A stretch of 64,000 nt of DNA from JALOLG01 sp963722415 (GTDB taxonomy: Bacteria; Actinomycetota; Acidimicrobiia; Acidimicrobiales; Ilumatobacteraceae), in the NCBI GenBank assembly GCA_963722415.1, contig CAVRNI010000058.1:1-64000 (forward strand). Direction: 5' to 3'. The notes under the pieces are model-generated. The model was given only the letters and a program-made list of their open reading frames with translations, was not told where the DNA came from and made no database searches. The translations under genes were made by a program, and so were the position numbers. Shown here piece after piece: positions 25,056 through 34,354 of the stretch (the stretch's first letter is position 1; each line of letters opens with the position of its first letter).

Positions 25056-27077
25056 CGTGTCACCTCCGTGGCGCCCCGACCGATCACCTGCTGGCCGTCG
25101 TCGTCCGACGCGAGCGGGCGCGGCGGCGTGTTGTTCGCGTTTCGCTGCCGCCTTGGCGCGCTTGGCCGCCTGCCGCTTGCGGTACGTCGTGCCGGCGACT
25201 CCCTCGGGGTTCTGGATCAGCGTGAAGATCACGAGCACGCCGCCGACGAGCAACGTCCAGTTGCCGGAGATGCCGAGCAGCTCCTCGAAGAAGTACGGAA
25301 CGAGCCCCTCGGTGGCGACGAGGCCGCCGATCACCGCGCCCGAGACCATCGTGATCCCGCCGATGTAGGCGAAGGCGACGAATCCGAGCGCGATCAGGAT
25401 GCCGAACCGGGCGGCGCTCACCGAACCGAAGTTGTAGGCGTACATCCACCCCGCAGTGCCGGCGATGAACGACGAGATCGCGTAGGCCGTGATCTTGACC
25501 CGCGCCACGTTGATTCCCGCCGCCGCGGCAGCGCGCTCGTTGGCCCGCACCGCAAGCATCTGCTGCCCCAGCACGCTGCGCCGGATCTGGGCGACGAACA
25601 GGCAGAGCGCGATCACGACGACGAGGTACAAGAAGCCGAGCACCGGACTCGGGAGCTTGTCGTCGAGCCCGCGGAAGCCGGCGTCGGAGCCGATGCTGAA
25701 CCCGAACAGGCGCGGCTGCTCGACCGGCGAGCCCGAGACACCGGCACCCCACCTCCGGTTGGTGAAACCGAACTGCTCGATCGCGACGACCCCGGCCAGC
25801 GTCACCACGGCGAGGCTGGCGCCGCGCACACGCAGCGCGGAGATCCCGACGATCAGGCCGACGACGACGCCGGCCAGCGATCCGATCAGCGGACCCCACG
25901 GAAAACCGATACCGGCGCGCACGATCATGTGCGACACGACGAACCCCGACGCCCCGGCGAGACTGACCTGCGCCAGCGAGACCTGGCCGACGAACCCGGT
26001 GATGACGACCAGCGACAGGCAGACGACGACGCCGATCAGCGACAGCATCAGCGCCTGCCGGTAGCCGTACGGCAGCACGATCAGCAGCGCCGCGCCGACC
26101 ACCGCCAACACTGCAGCCGGTCCGGCGAGCCGCCGTGGTCGCGGCGCGAACGGGAGCCGCTTTTCGACCAGCTCGCCGCGCGACGGCAGGCTGGCACCGC
26201 GGAGCGACAACGCGAACACCAGCAGCAGGAACGTGAGCAGCGCCTGCGTGCCTGGGATCGGATTGCCGCGGTCGGTCGGGAACCAATCCAGCGTCACCAC
26301 CCACGCCATCAGCGACCGACCGATCCCGATGCCGAAGCCGGCGAGACAAGCGATCCAGAGCGACGAGAAGCCGGCGAACAGCGCCGCCGCGAGCGCCGGC
26401 ACGATGAAGAACACCAACGTCGTCGAGTCGGCCTGTGCGAGCGGAGCGGCGACGATGCCCATCGCGCCGGCAACCGCCGACGCCAGCACCGTGTTCGCCA
26501 TCGAGAGCTGGTTCGGCGACAACCCAGCGAGCATGCCGAACACCTCGTTCTCGGACGCCGCCCGAGTCGCAAGACCGAACCGGGTCCAGCGGAACAGGGC
26601 GACGAGCGCGAGCGCGATCAGCAGGACGACCCCCGCCATCCAGAACCCGTACACCGGGATCGACTTGCCGAACACCTCGACGATGTCCTTGGGAAACACG
26701 CTCGGGATCGACTGCGACGCCGAGCCGAACCAGAGCAGCATCGTCGCCTGGAGGATCAGGAGGATCCCGAGCGAGGCGACGAGCTTGGCGAGCGGCGACG
26801 ACGTTCGCAGCGGTCGGAACACGAGCAGCTCGCTCAGCACACCGACCAGGGTCGCCACCGACATCGTGACGATCGCCGCCGGGACCGTGCCGAACGTGAC
26901 ATGGAAGTAGCCCGACTTCAGCGCCCAGAAGCCGTACGCCGACACCATCGCGATGGCGCCGGTGGCGAGGTTGATGATCCCGGAGCCGCGGTACGTGATG
27001 ACCACGGCCATCGAGATCCCGGCGATCACCGCGCCGCCTCCGAGGCCGAGCAGCACGAAGAGAACGACGTCCTTCAT
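25052..27077 (-). CDS. Fused LivH-LivM permease (probable frame change at the C-terminus)
   Basis: About 675 residues. The LivH half starts MKDVVLFVLLGLGGGAVIAG and has GSGIINLATGAIAMVSAYGF, the LivH signature. The LivM half begins near residue 310 (YGYRQALMLSLIGVVVCLSL, then GFVGQVSLAQVSLAGASGFV) and carries the EAA-like loop RANERAAAAAGINVARVKI. Such LivHM fusions are known in actinobacteria. After KRAKAAAKRE the reading frame probably changes near 25135: the alternative frame gives a polar tail (ANNTPPRPLASDDDGQQVIG) and stops at 25052, overlapping livG by GTGA. The livK gene lies 68 bp upstream. Confidence 0.85.
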
Positions 27078-27145
27078 GACCTACTCGGCGCTCGAGGCGG
27101 GCGTGCGGTGATGCGAGCCAGAATCAAAGGCGAAGGAATCAGGGG

Positions 27146-28593
27146 CTACGGCACCCATCCTTCGGGCGGCCCCACGAAGCCGCCGGCAAGCTCCCACCCG
27201 GCGTCCGCGCCGTTGTACTTGTAGAACTGCGTGTAGTCGTTGCACACGCCGGGAGCGTCGGGATACTTGCCGCAATCGAGCACCGGCGACCCGAGGATCA
27301 GCGGACCCTCGAAGGCCTTCATCTGCTCGACGATCGCGTCGGGGGTGGCGTTGTCGGGGCCGGCCGCGTTGAGGAACTTGGCCAGTGTCATCGCCTGCCC
27401 GAAGCCGACGAGGATCCACGGGTCACCGATCATCGACTCGTTGCCGTGGGACGTCAAGATGTCGGTGTACGGCGGCACCGACGGATCGGTCGGGTCGATG
27501 CTGAGCGACGAGGCGACGGCGTAGTGCCACTGCGGAAGGTCACCGAGCGCGGCGCCCACGTCTGCGTTGATGCAGATCGGGCTGGCGAGCACCTTCTCGT
27601 CGGGGATCTCGAGCTGTTGGATGGCATTCTCGAACTTGACGCAGTCGTTGGGATTGATCACCGGCATCACGAGGTCGACGTCCTGGGCGCCGGCGGCGAT
27701 CAGCGGCACCGTCAGATCGGGCGTGTCGGCCGGGTACGACACGACCTCGATCGGGATGCCTGCCGCTTCGAATGCCGACGCCTGCCCCTCCGCACCCTCG
27801 TCCTGGCCGGCGCCTTCGGGATAGATCAGCGCCGCCGACGTGGTGCCCAGCACGTCACGGGCGAACGTCGCGTACGGAGCGAGGATGTACTTGGCGCCGC
27901 CGAAGAGCACGGCCGCCGTGTCCTGGACCGTGTCGGCCGGGCTGACCGACACGCCGTGGATCACCGGCTTCGAGCCGGCCAGGGCGGCGTAGAACGACTC
28001 GGTTCCGATGAACGTCGGTCCGGAGATCACGGCCACGATCGAGTCGTCGTTGGCGAACTCCTGCCCGCACTGCTGGCCTTCCTCTTCGGCGTTGGCGACG
28101 TAGCAGGTCACGACCTCGAGCGGGTGGCCGCCGATGCCGCCGGCCTCCTCGTTGATGTACTGGACCGCCTCGTTGACGCCGTCGATGTTCGTATGGCTGA
28201 CCTCGACCGCGCCGCCTTGCTGGTTGAAGTAGCCGACCTTGATCGGATCGAGGCTGTCGTCGGCCGGGCCCGACCCGCCGACGTAGGCGGCGAAGTCGGT
28301 CACCTTGCCCTCGACCTCTTCCGGCGCCGTCGTTTCGTCGCTGGGGGCCGTCGTGTCGTCGGCGGGTGCGGTCGTTTCGTCGGCTGGGTGCCGTCGTTTC
28401 GTCGGCGGGTGCGGTCGTGTCGTCGGCGGGTGCGGTCGTGTCGTCGGCGGGTGCCGTCGTCGAGTCGCTCCCGGTGTCGGTCGATGCGTCGTCGTCGTCA
28501 CCGCAACTGGCCGCGACGAGCGTGCGCGATCAGGAGCAACGAGCTCAGCCGTCGGCGCCGTGTACCGGCCGTAGACATGGTGTTCCTTCGCAT
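27146..28593 (-). CDS. Liv-type ABC transporter substrate-binding lipoprotein (frameshifted N-terminus)
   Basis: About 480 residues. The start MRRNTMSTAGTRRRRLSSLL at 28593 has AAGGGGGA upstream. After one frame change near 28525 the signal continues to the lipobox TLVAASCGDDDD, so the protein is a lipoprotein. A TTAPADD-repeat linker follows, with a second frame change near 28385, then a periplasmic-binding domain (KVGYFNQQGGAVEVSHTNID, with GVNEAVQYINEEAGGIGGHP and SFYAALAGSKPVIHGVS). The fold is the type I Peripla_BP_6/LivK class. It lies first in the livK-livHM-livG-livF operon and defines its substrate, which cannot be inferred. Confidence 0.87.
28327..28453 (-). repeat. 21-bp tandem repeat coding for the LivK linker
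   Basis: Six head-to-tail units of the type CCGTCGTGTCGTCGGCGGGTG (21 bp; CGGTCG in some), coding for TTAPADD on the minus strand. Units 1, 2, 4, 5 and 6 are 21 bp. Unit 3 (28369-28390) is 22 bp because of an extra T in GGCTGGGTG, which shifts the reading frame. Below strict identity a seventh partial unit follows. Confidence 0.85.
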
Positions 28594-28698
28594 GCGTCCC
28601 CCTTTGTCGCAGGTCGATCGTAACCAATGGTCGCAGACGCTGTTGGCTGCCTCGAGTCAGGCGTCCCCATTGGATCCGCACATCGGACGTCCGTCCGG

Positions 28699-28713
28699 CA
28701 TACGGACCGTATG
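28699..28713. promoter_or_regulatory. Palindrome in the livK promoter region
   Basis: CATACGGACCGTATG is a perfect 15-bp palindrome around one base, 106 bp upstream of the livK ATG in the 192-bp gap after MetE-like gene 2. It has the size of an IclR- or GntR-type operator; the IclR regulator encoded at 30.7-31.5 kb is a candidate, which is inference. Confidence 0.55.
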
Positions 28714-28785
28714 GTACGCACACAGCGGTCTGGGTCGCAAGCGCCTGATCGTCGAGTGGCGAACGATCCTGCCGCGCTCGGCACG

Positions 28786-29929
28786 TCAGCCGAACAGGCG
28801 CCGTGACGCGATCTCGCAACCCTGGGCCATCGACGCCAGCTTCGCCCATGCCACGTCGGGGTCGATGCCCTGCATGCCGACATGGATCGAGAACCCGCAG
28901 TCGACGCCCGCCATCAGCCGGCTCGGGTCGACGACGGTCGCCCATCGCTCGAGTCGCTGGGCGACGAGCTCGGGGTGCTCGATGTAGTTCGACTGCGGCT
29001 CGATCACGCCCGGGCAGATCACCTTGTCGTCCGGCACGCCGAGCTCGGCCAGCACGGCCCACTCATGGGCGTGGCGCGGGTTGGCGCCCTCGAACAGCAC
29101 GGTCCTCGGCTTGGCCTTCCACACCAGGTCGACGATGTCGGCGAGCGGCACGTCGCAGTGGTGCGGACCGGGGTAGTTCCCCCAGCACAGGTGCATGCGC
29201 AGGCGGTCGGCGGGGATGTTGCGCACGGCGTGGTTGATCGCCTCGATGTGCATCGCGATCGTGCGTCTGAACTCGTCGAGGTCCATCCCGGCGTACGCGC
29301 TGTGGCGTCCCATCGCGAGGTCGGGGCAGTCGAGTTGGACCGTCGCGCCGGCGGCGGCGATCGCCTCGTACTCGTGACGCATCGCTTCGGCGATCGCGAA
29401 CACGTACTCCTCGTGGGTCGGGTAGTAGTCGTTGCGGAAGAACAACGACACGACGCCGGGTGAGGCGGCGCTCGAGAACGTGGCGGCAGCTCCAGCACGG
29501 CTCGCCGCCTCGGCGAGGTGCTTCATGTCGGTGTGCGCGGCCTCGGTGTCGCGCACCGTGATCGGGCCGGTGCAGGCCGGTGCCGATCGTTTGCGGCGGC
29601 CCGGGTTGTCGGCGACGCGCGCCGCGCTCTGCGGGAAGTCGTCGAGATCCTGGAACCGGTAGCTCTGCGGCGACTCACCGCCGAACCCGTCGAGCCGGTC
29701 CTTGACGTACGTGGCGTACGACGGTTTCGACATCTCACCGTCGTTGACGATCGACACCCCAGCCGCCACCTGACGCTCGACGACCTCGTGCACGGCGGAC
29801 TCGACGCGTGCGGCGAGGGCGCGCCGCATCGACGGGGATGCCGTCGCCGATCGCCCACATCATCCGCACGAGGTCGTCGGGCCGCGGCAGGCTTCCCGTG
29901 TGCGTGCTCAGGATGCGATCGTCGACCAT
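28786..29929 (-). CDS. MetE C-terminal-like zinc methyltransferase 2 (frameshifted)
   Basis: About 380 residues. It starts MVDDRILSTHTGSLPRPDDL at 29929; after VRMMWAIGDGIPVD the frame changes near 29822 and continues RVESAVHEVVERQVAAGVSI, then VNDGEMSKPSYATYVKDRLD. Zinc ligands are MHLCWGNYPGPHH (His-x-Cys) and MAGVDCGFSIHVG. It shares much of its sequence with copy 1: EYEAIAAAG, NHAVRNIP, HLCWG, GPH, IEHPELVAQRLER. It is on the same strand as the livK operon and divergent from a VOC gene. A zinc-activated thiol or methyl transfer is likely; the true acceptor is unknown. Confidence 0.85.
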
Positions 29930-29952
29930 CGGCGTTCCCAGGGGTTTCCTCG

Positions 29953-29984
29953 TCGTGTTGGATTGCCTAGTCGTGTTGGATTGC
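29953..29984. repeat. Two 14-bp direct repeats upstream of MetE-like gene 2
   Basis: TCGTGTTGGATTGC occurs at 29953-29966 and 29971-29984, 18 bp apart, in the gap between divergent MetE-like 2 and VOC genes. The spacing and place suggest a tandem regulator-binding site. Confidence 0.5.
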
Positions 29985-30074
29985 TGGCTTCCCGGGGCGA
30001 ACGGTACTGTACGCAGGACGGCGACACGTCCGTGTGCCGGGCACGATCATCGACTGCAACGACGAAACGGGGGG

Positions 30075-30611
30075 ATGATGCCCAAGACCGCGATCGCACA
30101 ACGACTCCACCACACGGCCTTCGTCACCAAGGATCAGGAGGCGACCCGGGCCTTCTACGAGGACGTGCTCGGGTTCCCGCTGCTGGCGACGTGGTCGGAG
30201 GCCGACGAGTTGTTCGGCGCCGTGCGCGTGTACTGCCACACGTTCTTCGGCCTCGCCGATGGCAGCGCGCTGGCGTTCTTCCAGTTCGCCGAGGAGGCGG
30301 ATCAGAAGGAGTTCGGTCCCGAGCTGGAGCCGTCGCCGTTCCGCCACATCGCGATGAAGGTCGACGCCGACGGCCAGGCCGAGCTGGAGCGCCGTCTGCG
30401 GGAGGCGAACTGGAAGCCCGAGGGCACATACGTGCTCGAGCACGGCTACTGCCGCTCGCTGTACACCGAGGATCCGAACGGGATGCTGCTCGAGTTCACG
30501 GTCGACGTGCCCGAGGCCGACGAGATCGCGATCGAGCGGCGAGCCGACGCCCACGAGACCTTGAAGCGCTGGCTGGCAGGGGACCACACCGGGAACAACC
30601 CGTACCGGTGA
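30075..30611 (+). CDS. VOC-family protein of the putative catabolic island
   Basis: 178 residues starting MMPKTAIAQRLHHTAFVTKD. Metal-site motifs: RLHHTAFVTKDQEATRAFYE and FRHIAMKVD, then YTEDPNGMLLEFTVDV with the terminal Glu, a complete two-module VOC layout like extradiol dioxygenases and fosfomycin-type enzymes. A run of G (GGGGGG) serves as ribosome binding site just before two consecutive ATG codons, so the start may be 30078. It is divergent from MetE-like gene 2 and convergent with the IclR gene. Its function is probably in the same pathway as its neighbours. Confidence 0.85.
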   Translation: MMPKTAIAQRLHHTAFVTKDQEATRAFYEDVLGFPLLATWSEADELFGAVRVYCHTFFGLADGSALAFFQFAEEADQKEFGPELEPSPFRHIAMKVDADGQAELERRLREANWKPEGTYVLEHGYCRSLYTEDPNGMLLEFTVDVPEADEIAIERRADAHETLKRWLAGDHTGNNPYR

Positions 30612-30664
30612 CCACTCCAACCGTCACATGAGCGATCCGTCGCGCCCGGACGAGGCCGCGGCGG

Positions 30665-31549
30665 TCACGGTCGGGGTGACGGGCTCGTGACGCGCTGCGA
30701 GGTACCGGTGACGAGGGGCGAGGTGGTGGGCAGCATCGCCAGGTTGGACCACGACGTCGACACGTCGGCGGCTGCCTCGAGCAGCAACGGCAGGTACTCG
30801 CCGACGAGGCGCTCGCTCGACGTCTCGGCGGCGTGGACGGTGACGTTCATGGCGGCCGCGGTCCGGCCGGAGTGGTCGCGGACCGGCGCCGCGATCGAAC
30901 GGATGCCGATCGAGAGCAGTTCGTCGGCCTGCGCCCAGCCGCGCTCGCGGACCTCGGCCAGGACCTCGTCGAGCTCGGCTCGCGAGAGGACCACACGCGG
31001 GATGATGGCGGACGCCGACGGGGTGGCGAGGGTGGCGTCGAGCTGCGCGGCCGTGAGGTCGGAGAGCAGGACGTGGCCCATCGACGTCGCCGGCGCCGGG
31101 AAACGGGTTCCGATGTGGACCGAGATGGCGATGATCTTCGCCACCGGCACGCGGGCCATGTACACGATGTCGCTGCCGTCGAGCTGCGACATCGAGCTGG
31201 ACTCACCGGTCTTGCCGACCAGCGCCAGCATGTGCGGGCGGGCGACGTCCCAGATCCCCTGGGCGGCGATGCATGCCGTGCCGAGCTCCAGCGTCTTCGT
31301 CGTCAACGCGTATGCGCCGTTCGAGAAGCGCGCGTACCCGAGCTGCTCGAGCGTCATCAGCAGGCGCCGCGCGGTCGGCCGCGGGAGACCGGTCTTGGCG
31401 GCCACCTCGCTGACCGTGAGCTCCATCGACGTCGGCCCGAACGACTTGATGACGTCGAGGCCGCGCGCGAGCGCCTCGACGAAGTCGCCGCTCCCGTTGC
31501 GCTTGTTGGTCGTGCTCTGCTCGGCGTCCACCCACCCGTTCCGATCCAC
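30665..31549 (-). CDS. IclR-family transcriptional regulator
   Basis: About 290 residues. The N-terminal winged helix reads FVEALARGLDVIKSFGPTSM, then LTVSEVAAKTGLPRPTARRL and LEQLGYARFSNGAYALTTKT. The C-terminal IclR effector domain has SSSMSQLDGSDIVYMARVPV and RGWAQADELLSIGIRSIAAP with VRDHSGRTAAAMNV. Two GTG starts are possible (31549 or 31531), each without a strong ribosome binding site. It is divergent from the CoA-transferase gene across about 20 bp and is the only regulator inside the island, so it probably controls CoA-transferase/lyase and perhaps the transporter, with a pathway intermediate as effector. Confidence 0.9.
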   Translation of the reverse strand: MDRNGWVDAEQSTTNKRNGSGDFVEALARGLDVIKSFGPTSMELTVSEVAAKTGLPRPTARRLLMTLEQLGYARFSNGAYALTTKTLELGTACIAAQGIWDVARPHMLALVGKTGESSSMSQLDGSDIVYMARVPVAKIIAISVHIGTRFPAPATSMGHVLLSDLTAAQLDATLATPSASAIIPRVVLSRAELDEVLAEVRERGWAQADELLSIGIRSIAAPVRDHSGRTAAAMNVTVHAAETSSERLVGEYLPLLLEAAADVSTSWSNLAMLPTTSPLVTGTSQRVTSPSPRP

Positions 31550-31567
31550 ATCGAAAGTGACCGTGCC

Positions 31568-32799
31568 ATGACCACGCACCCCGCCCACGGTCCTGACGAC
31601 GACAACTCTAGGGGTCCGCTCGACGGGCACTCTACAGGTCCACTCGACGGGCTCGTCGTGGCGGATCTCTCGCGGGTGCTCGCCGGACCCTACTGCTCGA
31701 TGCTGCTCGCCGACCTCGGCGCGACGGTCGTGAAGGTCGAGGGACCGGGCGGTGACGACACTCGCACGTGGATGCCACCGGACCGCGACGGCGTCTCCAC
31801 CTACTACCTGTCGATCAACCGCAACAAGCGCTCGATCGTGCTCGACTTCCGCGATCGCGACGACGTCGCGCTCGTGCACGAGCTGTTCCGGCGGGCCGAC
31901 ATCGCGATCGAGAACTTCAAGCCCGGTGGGCTGGCCAAGTTCGGCCTCGACTACGAGCACGCACGCGAGATCAACCCGGCGCTGGTGTACCTCTCGATCA
32001 GCGGGTTCGGCACCGCGGAGGGGGCATGGCTGCCGGGCTACGACCTCGTCGTGCAGGCGGTGTCGGGTCTGATGAGCCTCACGGGCGAGCCCGGCGGGCC
32101 GGCGTACCGCGCCGGGATCTCGGTGTTCGACGTCATCACCGGCCTGCACGGCACGATCGGTGTGCTCGCCGCCCTCCGCCAACGCGCCGAGACCGGCCTC
32201 GGCCAGCACGTCGAGGTGAACCTGCTCTCGTCGGCGCTGTCCGGGCTGGTCAACCAGAGCGGCGCGTTCACGGCGGCCGGCGTCGTGCCCGAGCGGATGG
32301 GCAACGCCCACCCGAGCGTCTACCCGTACCAGCCGATGCCGACGCGGGACCGCGACATCATCATCACCGCCGCCAACGACCGCCAGTTCCGTTCCCTGTG
32401 CGAGGTGCTGGGGATCGCCGAGGTCGCCGACGACGAGCGGTTCCGTCTGAACGCCGACCGCACCAAGAATCGCGACAGCTCCATCCGATCCTCGTCGCCC
32501 AGCTCGCCGAGTGGTCGGCGGACGACCTGTTCGTCGCCCTCAACAAGGTCGGTGTGCCGTGTGGCCCGATCAACTCGATCCGCGAGGGCGTCGAGCTGGC
32601 CGAGCGGCTCGGTCTCGAACCTCGCGTGACCGTGGGGGAGGGTGAACGGGCGGTCGACATCGTCCGCAACCCGATCCACTTCAGCGACGCCGAGATCCGC
32701 TACGACGAGCCGCCACCCCTGCTCGGCGAGCACAGCGACGACATCCGCGCCTGGCTCGCCACGCCCCCGACCCCTGACCAAGAACTGGAGCCCCGATGA
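31568..32799 (+). CDS. Class III (CaiB/BaiF) CoA-transferase (frameshifted)
   Basis: About 410 residues. The family start LVVADLSRVLAGPYCSMLLA with DLGATVVKVEGPGGDDTRTW is clear, and the catalytic Asp is expected in RAGISVFDVITGLHGTIGVL. The frame changes near 32475; the other frame continues LVAQLAEWSADDLFVALNKV and ends PPTPDQELEPR. Before the conserved part a 30-residue leader repeats GPLDG (RGPLDGHSTGPLDGLV). It moves CoA between carboxylic acids. It is coupled by ATGA to the citryl-CoA-lyase-like gene, so the CoA-thioester it makes may be cleaved by that enzyme. Confidence 0.88.
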
Positions 32800-33584
32800 C
32801 ATCCGACACGTACCGGACCGGCATCGGCGTGTCGGATCTCGACTCGATCACCCTCCTCGGCCACGACCTCGCCGGCGACCTGCTCGGCAAGATCACGTTC
32901 GGCGAGCTCGCCTACTGGCTGATCGCCAAGCGGCGGCCGAGTGCCGGTCAGCGCGTCATGTTCGAAGCCGTGCTCGTCGCCCTCGCCGACCATGGCTTCA
33001 CGCCGACCGCGATCTCGGCGCGACTGACATTGCTCAGCGCACCCGAGTCGATCCAGGGCGCGCTCGCCGCCGGCCTGCTCGGCGGTGGTTCGCGCTTCCT
33101 CGGCGTCACCGAGGACGCGGCCAACTTCCTGCACGCGGCGATCGCCGATCTCGACGAGATCCCGACCGACGAGCACGGGTGGGATGCGGTCGCCGGCGGG
33201 CTCGTCGCGGCGGCACGCGCGGCGGGTCGCTTCGTCCCCGGGCTGGGCCACCCGGTCCACAAGCAGGGCGACCCGCGCACGCCGGTGATGTTCCAACTCG
33301 CCCGCGACAACGACGTGTACGGGCCACACCTCGAGCTGTTCGCCGCGGTCGGCCGGGCCCATCCCGCGGTGCTCGGCAAGACGCTGCCGCTGAACGGCGC
33401 CGGCGTGTGCGGCGCCGTGCTCGCCGACATCGACGTGCCGCTCGGCGTCGTGCGGGGTGTGGCGTTGCTCGCCCGCTGTGCCGGCCTGCTCGGTCACCTC
33501 GCCGAGGAGCTGGACGACCCGATCGCCAACGACATCTACATGAACGTCGACCGCAACATCGACTATCGGCCGCCGGCGCCCTGA
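32796..33584 (+). CDS. Citryl-CoA lyase / citrate synthase-like protein
   Basis: 262 residues, the short form of the citrate-synthase fold. KITFGELAYWLIAKRRPSAG is the first helix pair; active-site regions are seen as LLGGGSRFLGVTEDAANFL, VPGLGHPVHKQGDPRTP (catalytic His) and LNGAGVCGAVLADIDVP (region of the catalytic Asp). Short proteins of this group cleave citryl-CoA or related 3-hydroxyacyl-CoA into acetyl-CoA and an oxo acid. The ATG overlaps the CoA-transferase stop, indicating a coupled pair. In an aerobic actinobacterium this pair is more likely to degrade an unusual acid than to run the reductive TCA cycle. Confidence 0.85.
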   Translation: MTSDTYRTGIGVSDLDSITLLGHDLAGDLLGKITFGELAYWLIAKRRPSAGQRVMFEAVLVALADHGFTPTAISARLTLLSAPESIQGALAAGLLGGGSRFLGVTEDAANFLHAAIADLDEIPTDEHGWDAVAGGLVAAARAAGRFVPGLGHPVHKQGDPRTPVMFQLARDNDVYGPHLELFAAVGRAHPAVLGKTLPLNGAGVCGAVLADIDVPLGVVRGVALLARCAGLLGHLAEELDDPIANDIYMNVDRNIDYRPPAP

Positions 33585-33658
33585 ATCGTATTTGCCGCGG
33601 CGCGCGTTCCCGGTGGCGAACGACGATCACGGCGTTATCGACCACTGAATGGTACGGT

Positions 33659-33686
33659 GTCCGACTAGTGGACGGGGGGCGTCCAC
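33659..33686. promoter_or_regulatory. Hairpin / inverted repeats before the membrane protein gene
   Basis: GTGGACG (33668-33674) and CGTCCAC (33680-33686) pair perfectly around GGGGG, and GTCC/GGAC flank ACTAG at 33659-33673. They lie 75-100 bp after the lyase stop and just before the next gene, and may be a terminator or an operator. Confidence 0.4.
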
Positions 33687-33706
33687 GAAGGGGGTGTGAC
33701 ACACAC

Positions 33707-34310
33707 ATGTCATATGCAAGTCCGGGCCGTCCGTCCGCGAGATGGCAGAACTTCGTCGACGCGAGACCAATCGCGTCGCTTGCGCTCGTCGGCGTCATCG
33801 CCACGCAGTTGGGCACGTACTTCGGCTACGTGTTCCCTGCGTTCGGCCTGCCGGTTCTGCCGTGGCCGCTGTACAACGGCATCCTGGGGACGACGTTCGC
33901 CGACGGCGTCAACGGCTCTGGTCAATCTGGACACCACGTTCGTGGCCAACTTCGCCACATCGGGTGAGGCGTTCTTCGTCGGGAACTCGCTCCACTTCGT
34001 GAACGGCATCGTGTTCGCGATCCTGTTCGGGATCCTGTTCCGTGAGGACGTGCCGATCAAGAACACGTTCGGCGGGAACATCGCCAAGGGCCTGCTCTAC
34101 AGCGTGATCATGACGATCATCAGCGCCGGCTTGCTCGTGCCGTACGCGTACGTGCCCAACCAGGGTTACGGACTGTTCCTGTTCGACGGACCCGACGGCT
34201 GGAAGCTGCCGTTCGCGATCCTGGTCTGGCACCTGATCTACGGCTTCTTCCTCGGCTTGCTGTACCAGCCGACCAGAGTGGATGTCGTGGAGCCAGCCCC
34301 TGTGGCCTGA
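33707..34310 (+). CDS. Four-helix membrane protein (frameshifted)
   Basis: About 200 residues. MSYASPGRPSARWQNFVDAR leads into a helix (IASLALVGVIATQLGTYFGY). After a frame change near 33915 it continues LVNLDTTFVANFATSGEAFF, then helices VNGIVFAILFGILFRE, GLLYSVIMTIISAGLLVPYA and PFAILVWHLIYGFFLGLLYQ. AAGGGGG lies upstream. I do not recognise the family. It sits between the CoA-transferase/lyase pair and the third MetE-like gene; an envelope or transport role is possible. Confidence 0.65.
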
Positions 34311-34354
34311 CGCCCAGCAACGGCTCCGGCGATCGCACTGACGTGACGAATCCA

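Noticed and set aside
25068..27224. Plus-strand frame of about 720 codons across the permease
   Set aside because: It is the antisense shadow of the LivHM permease; composition is Asp/Arg/Gln/His-rich with no domain.
28327..28453. Possible CRISPR-like repeat array
   Set aside because: The repeats are directly adjacent with no spacers and encode the Thr/Ala/Pro linker of the binding protein.
29953..29984. Two direct repeats as a mini-CRISPR
   Set aside because: Only two short copies with a 4-base gap and no cas genes; a regulatory site fits better.
30627..30690. 20-codon frame after the VOC gene starting MSDPSRPDEA
   Set aside because: Too short and without a ribosome binding site; it lies in the gap between convergent genes and runs into the end of the IclR gene.
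30833..31567. Upstream plus-strand extension of the CoA-transferase frame
   Set aside because: It is antisense to the IclR gene and has no family sequence; the conserved protein starts after the ATG at 31568.
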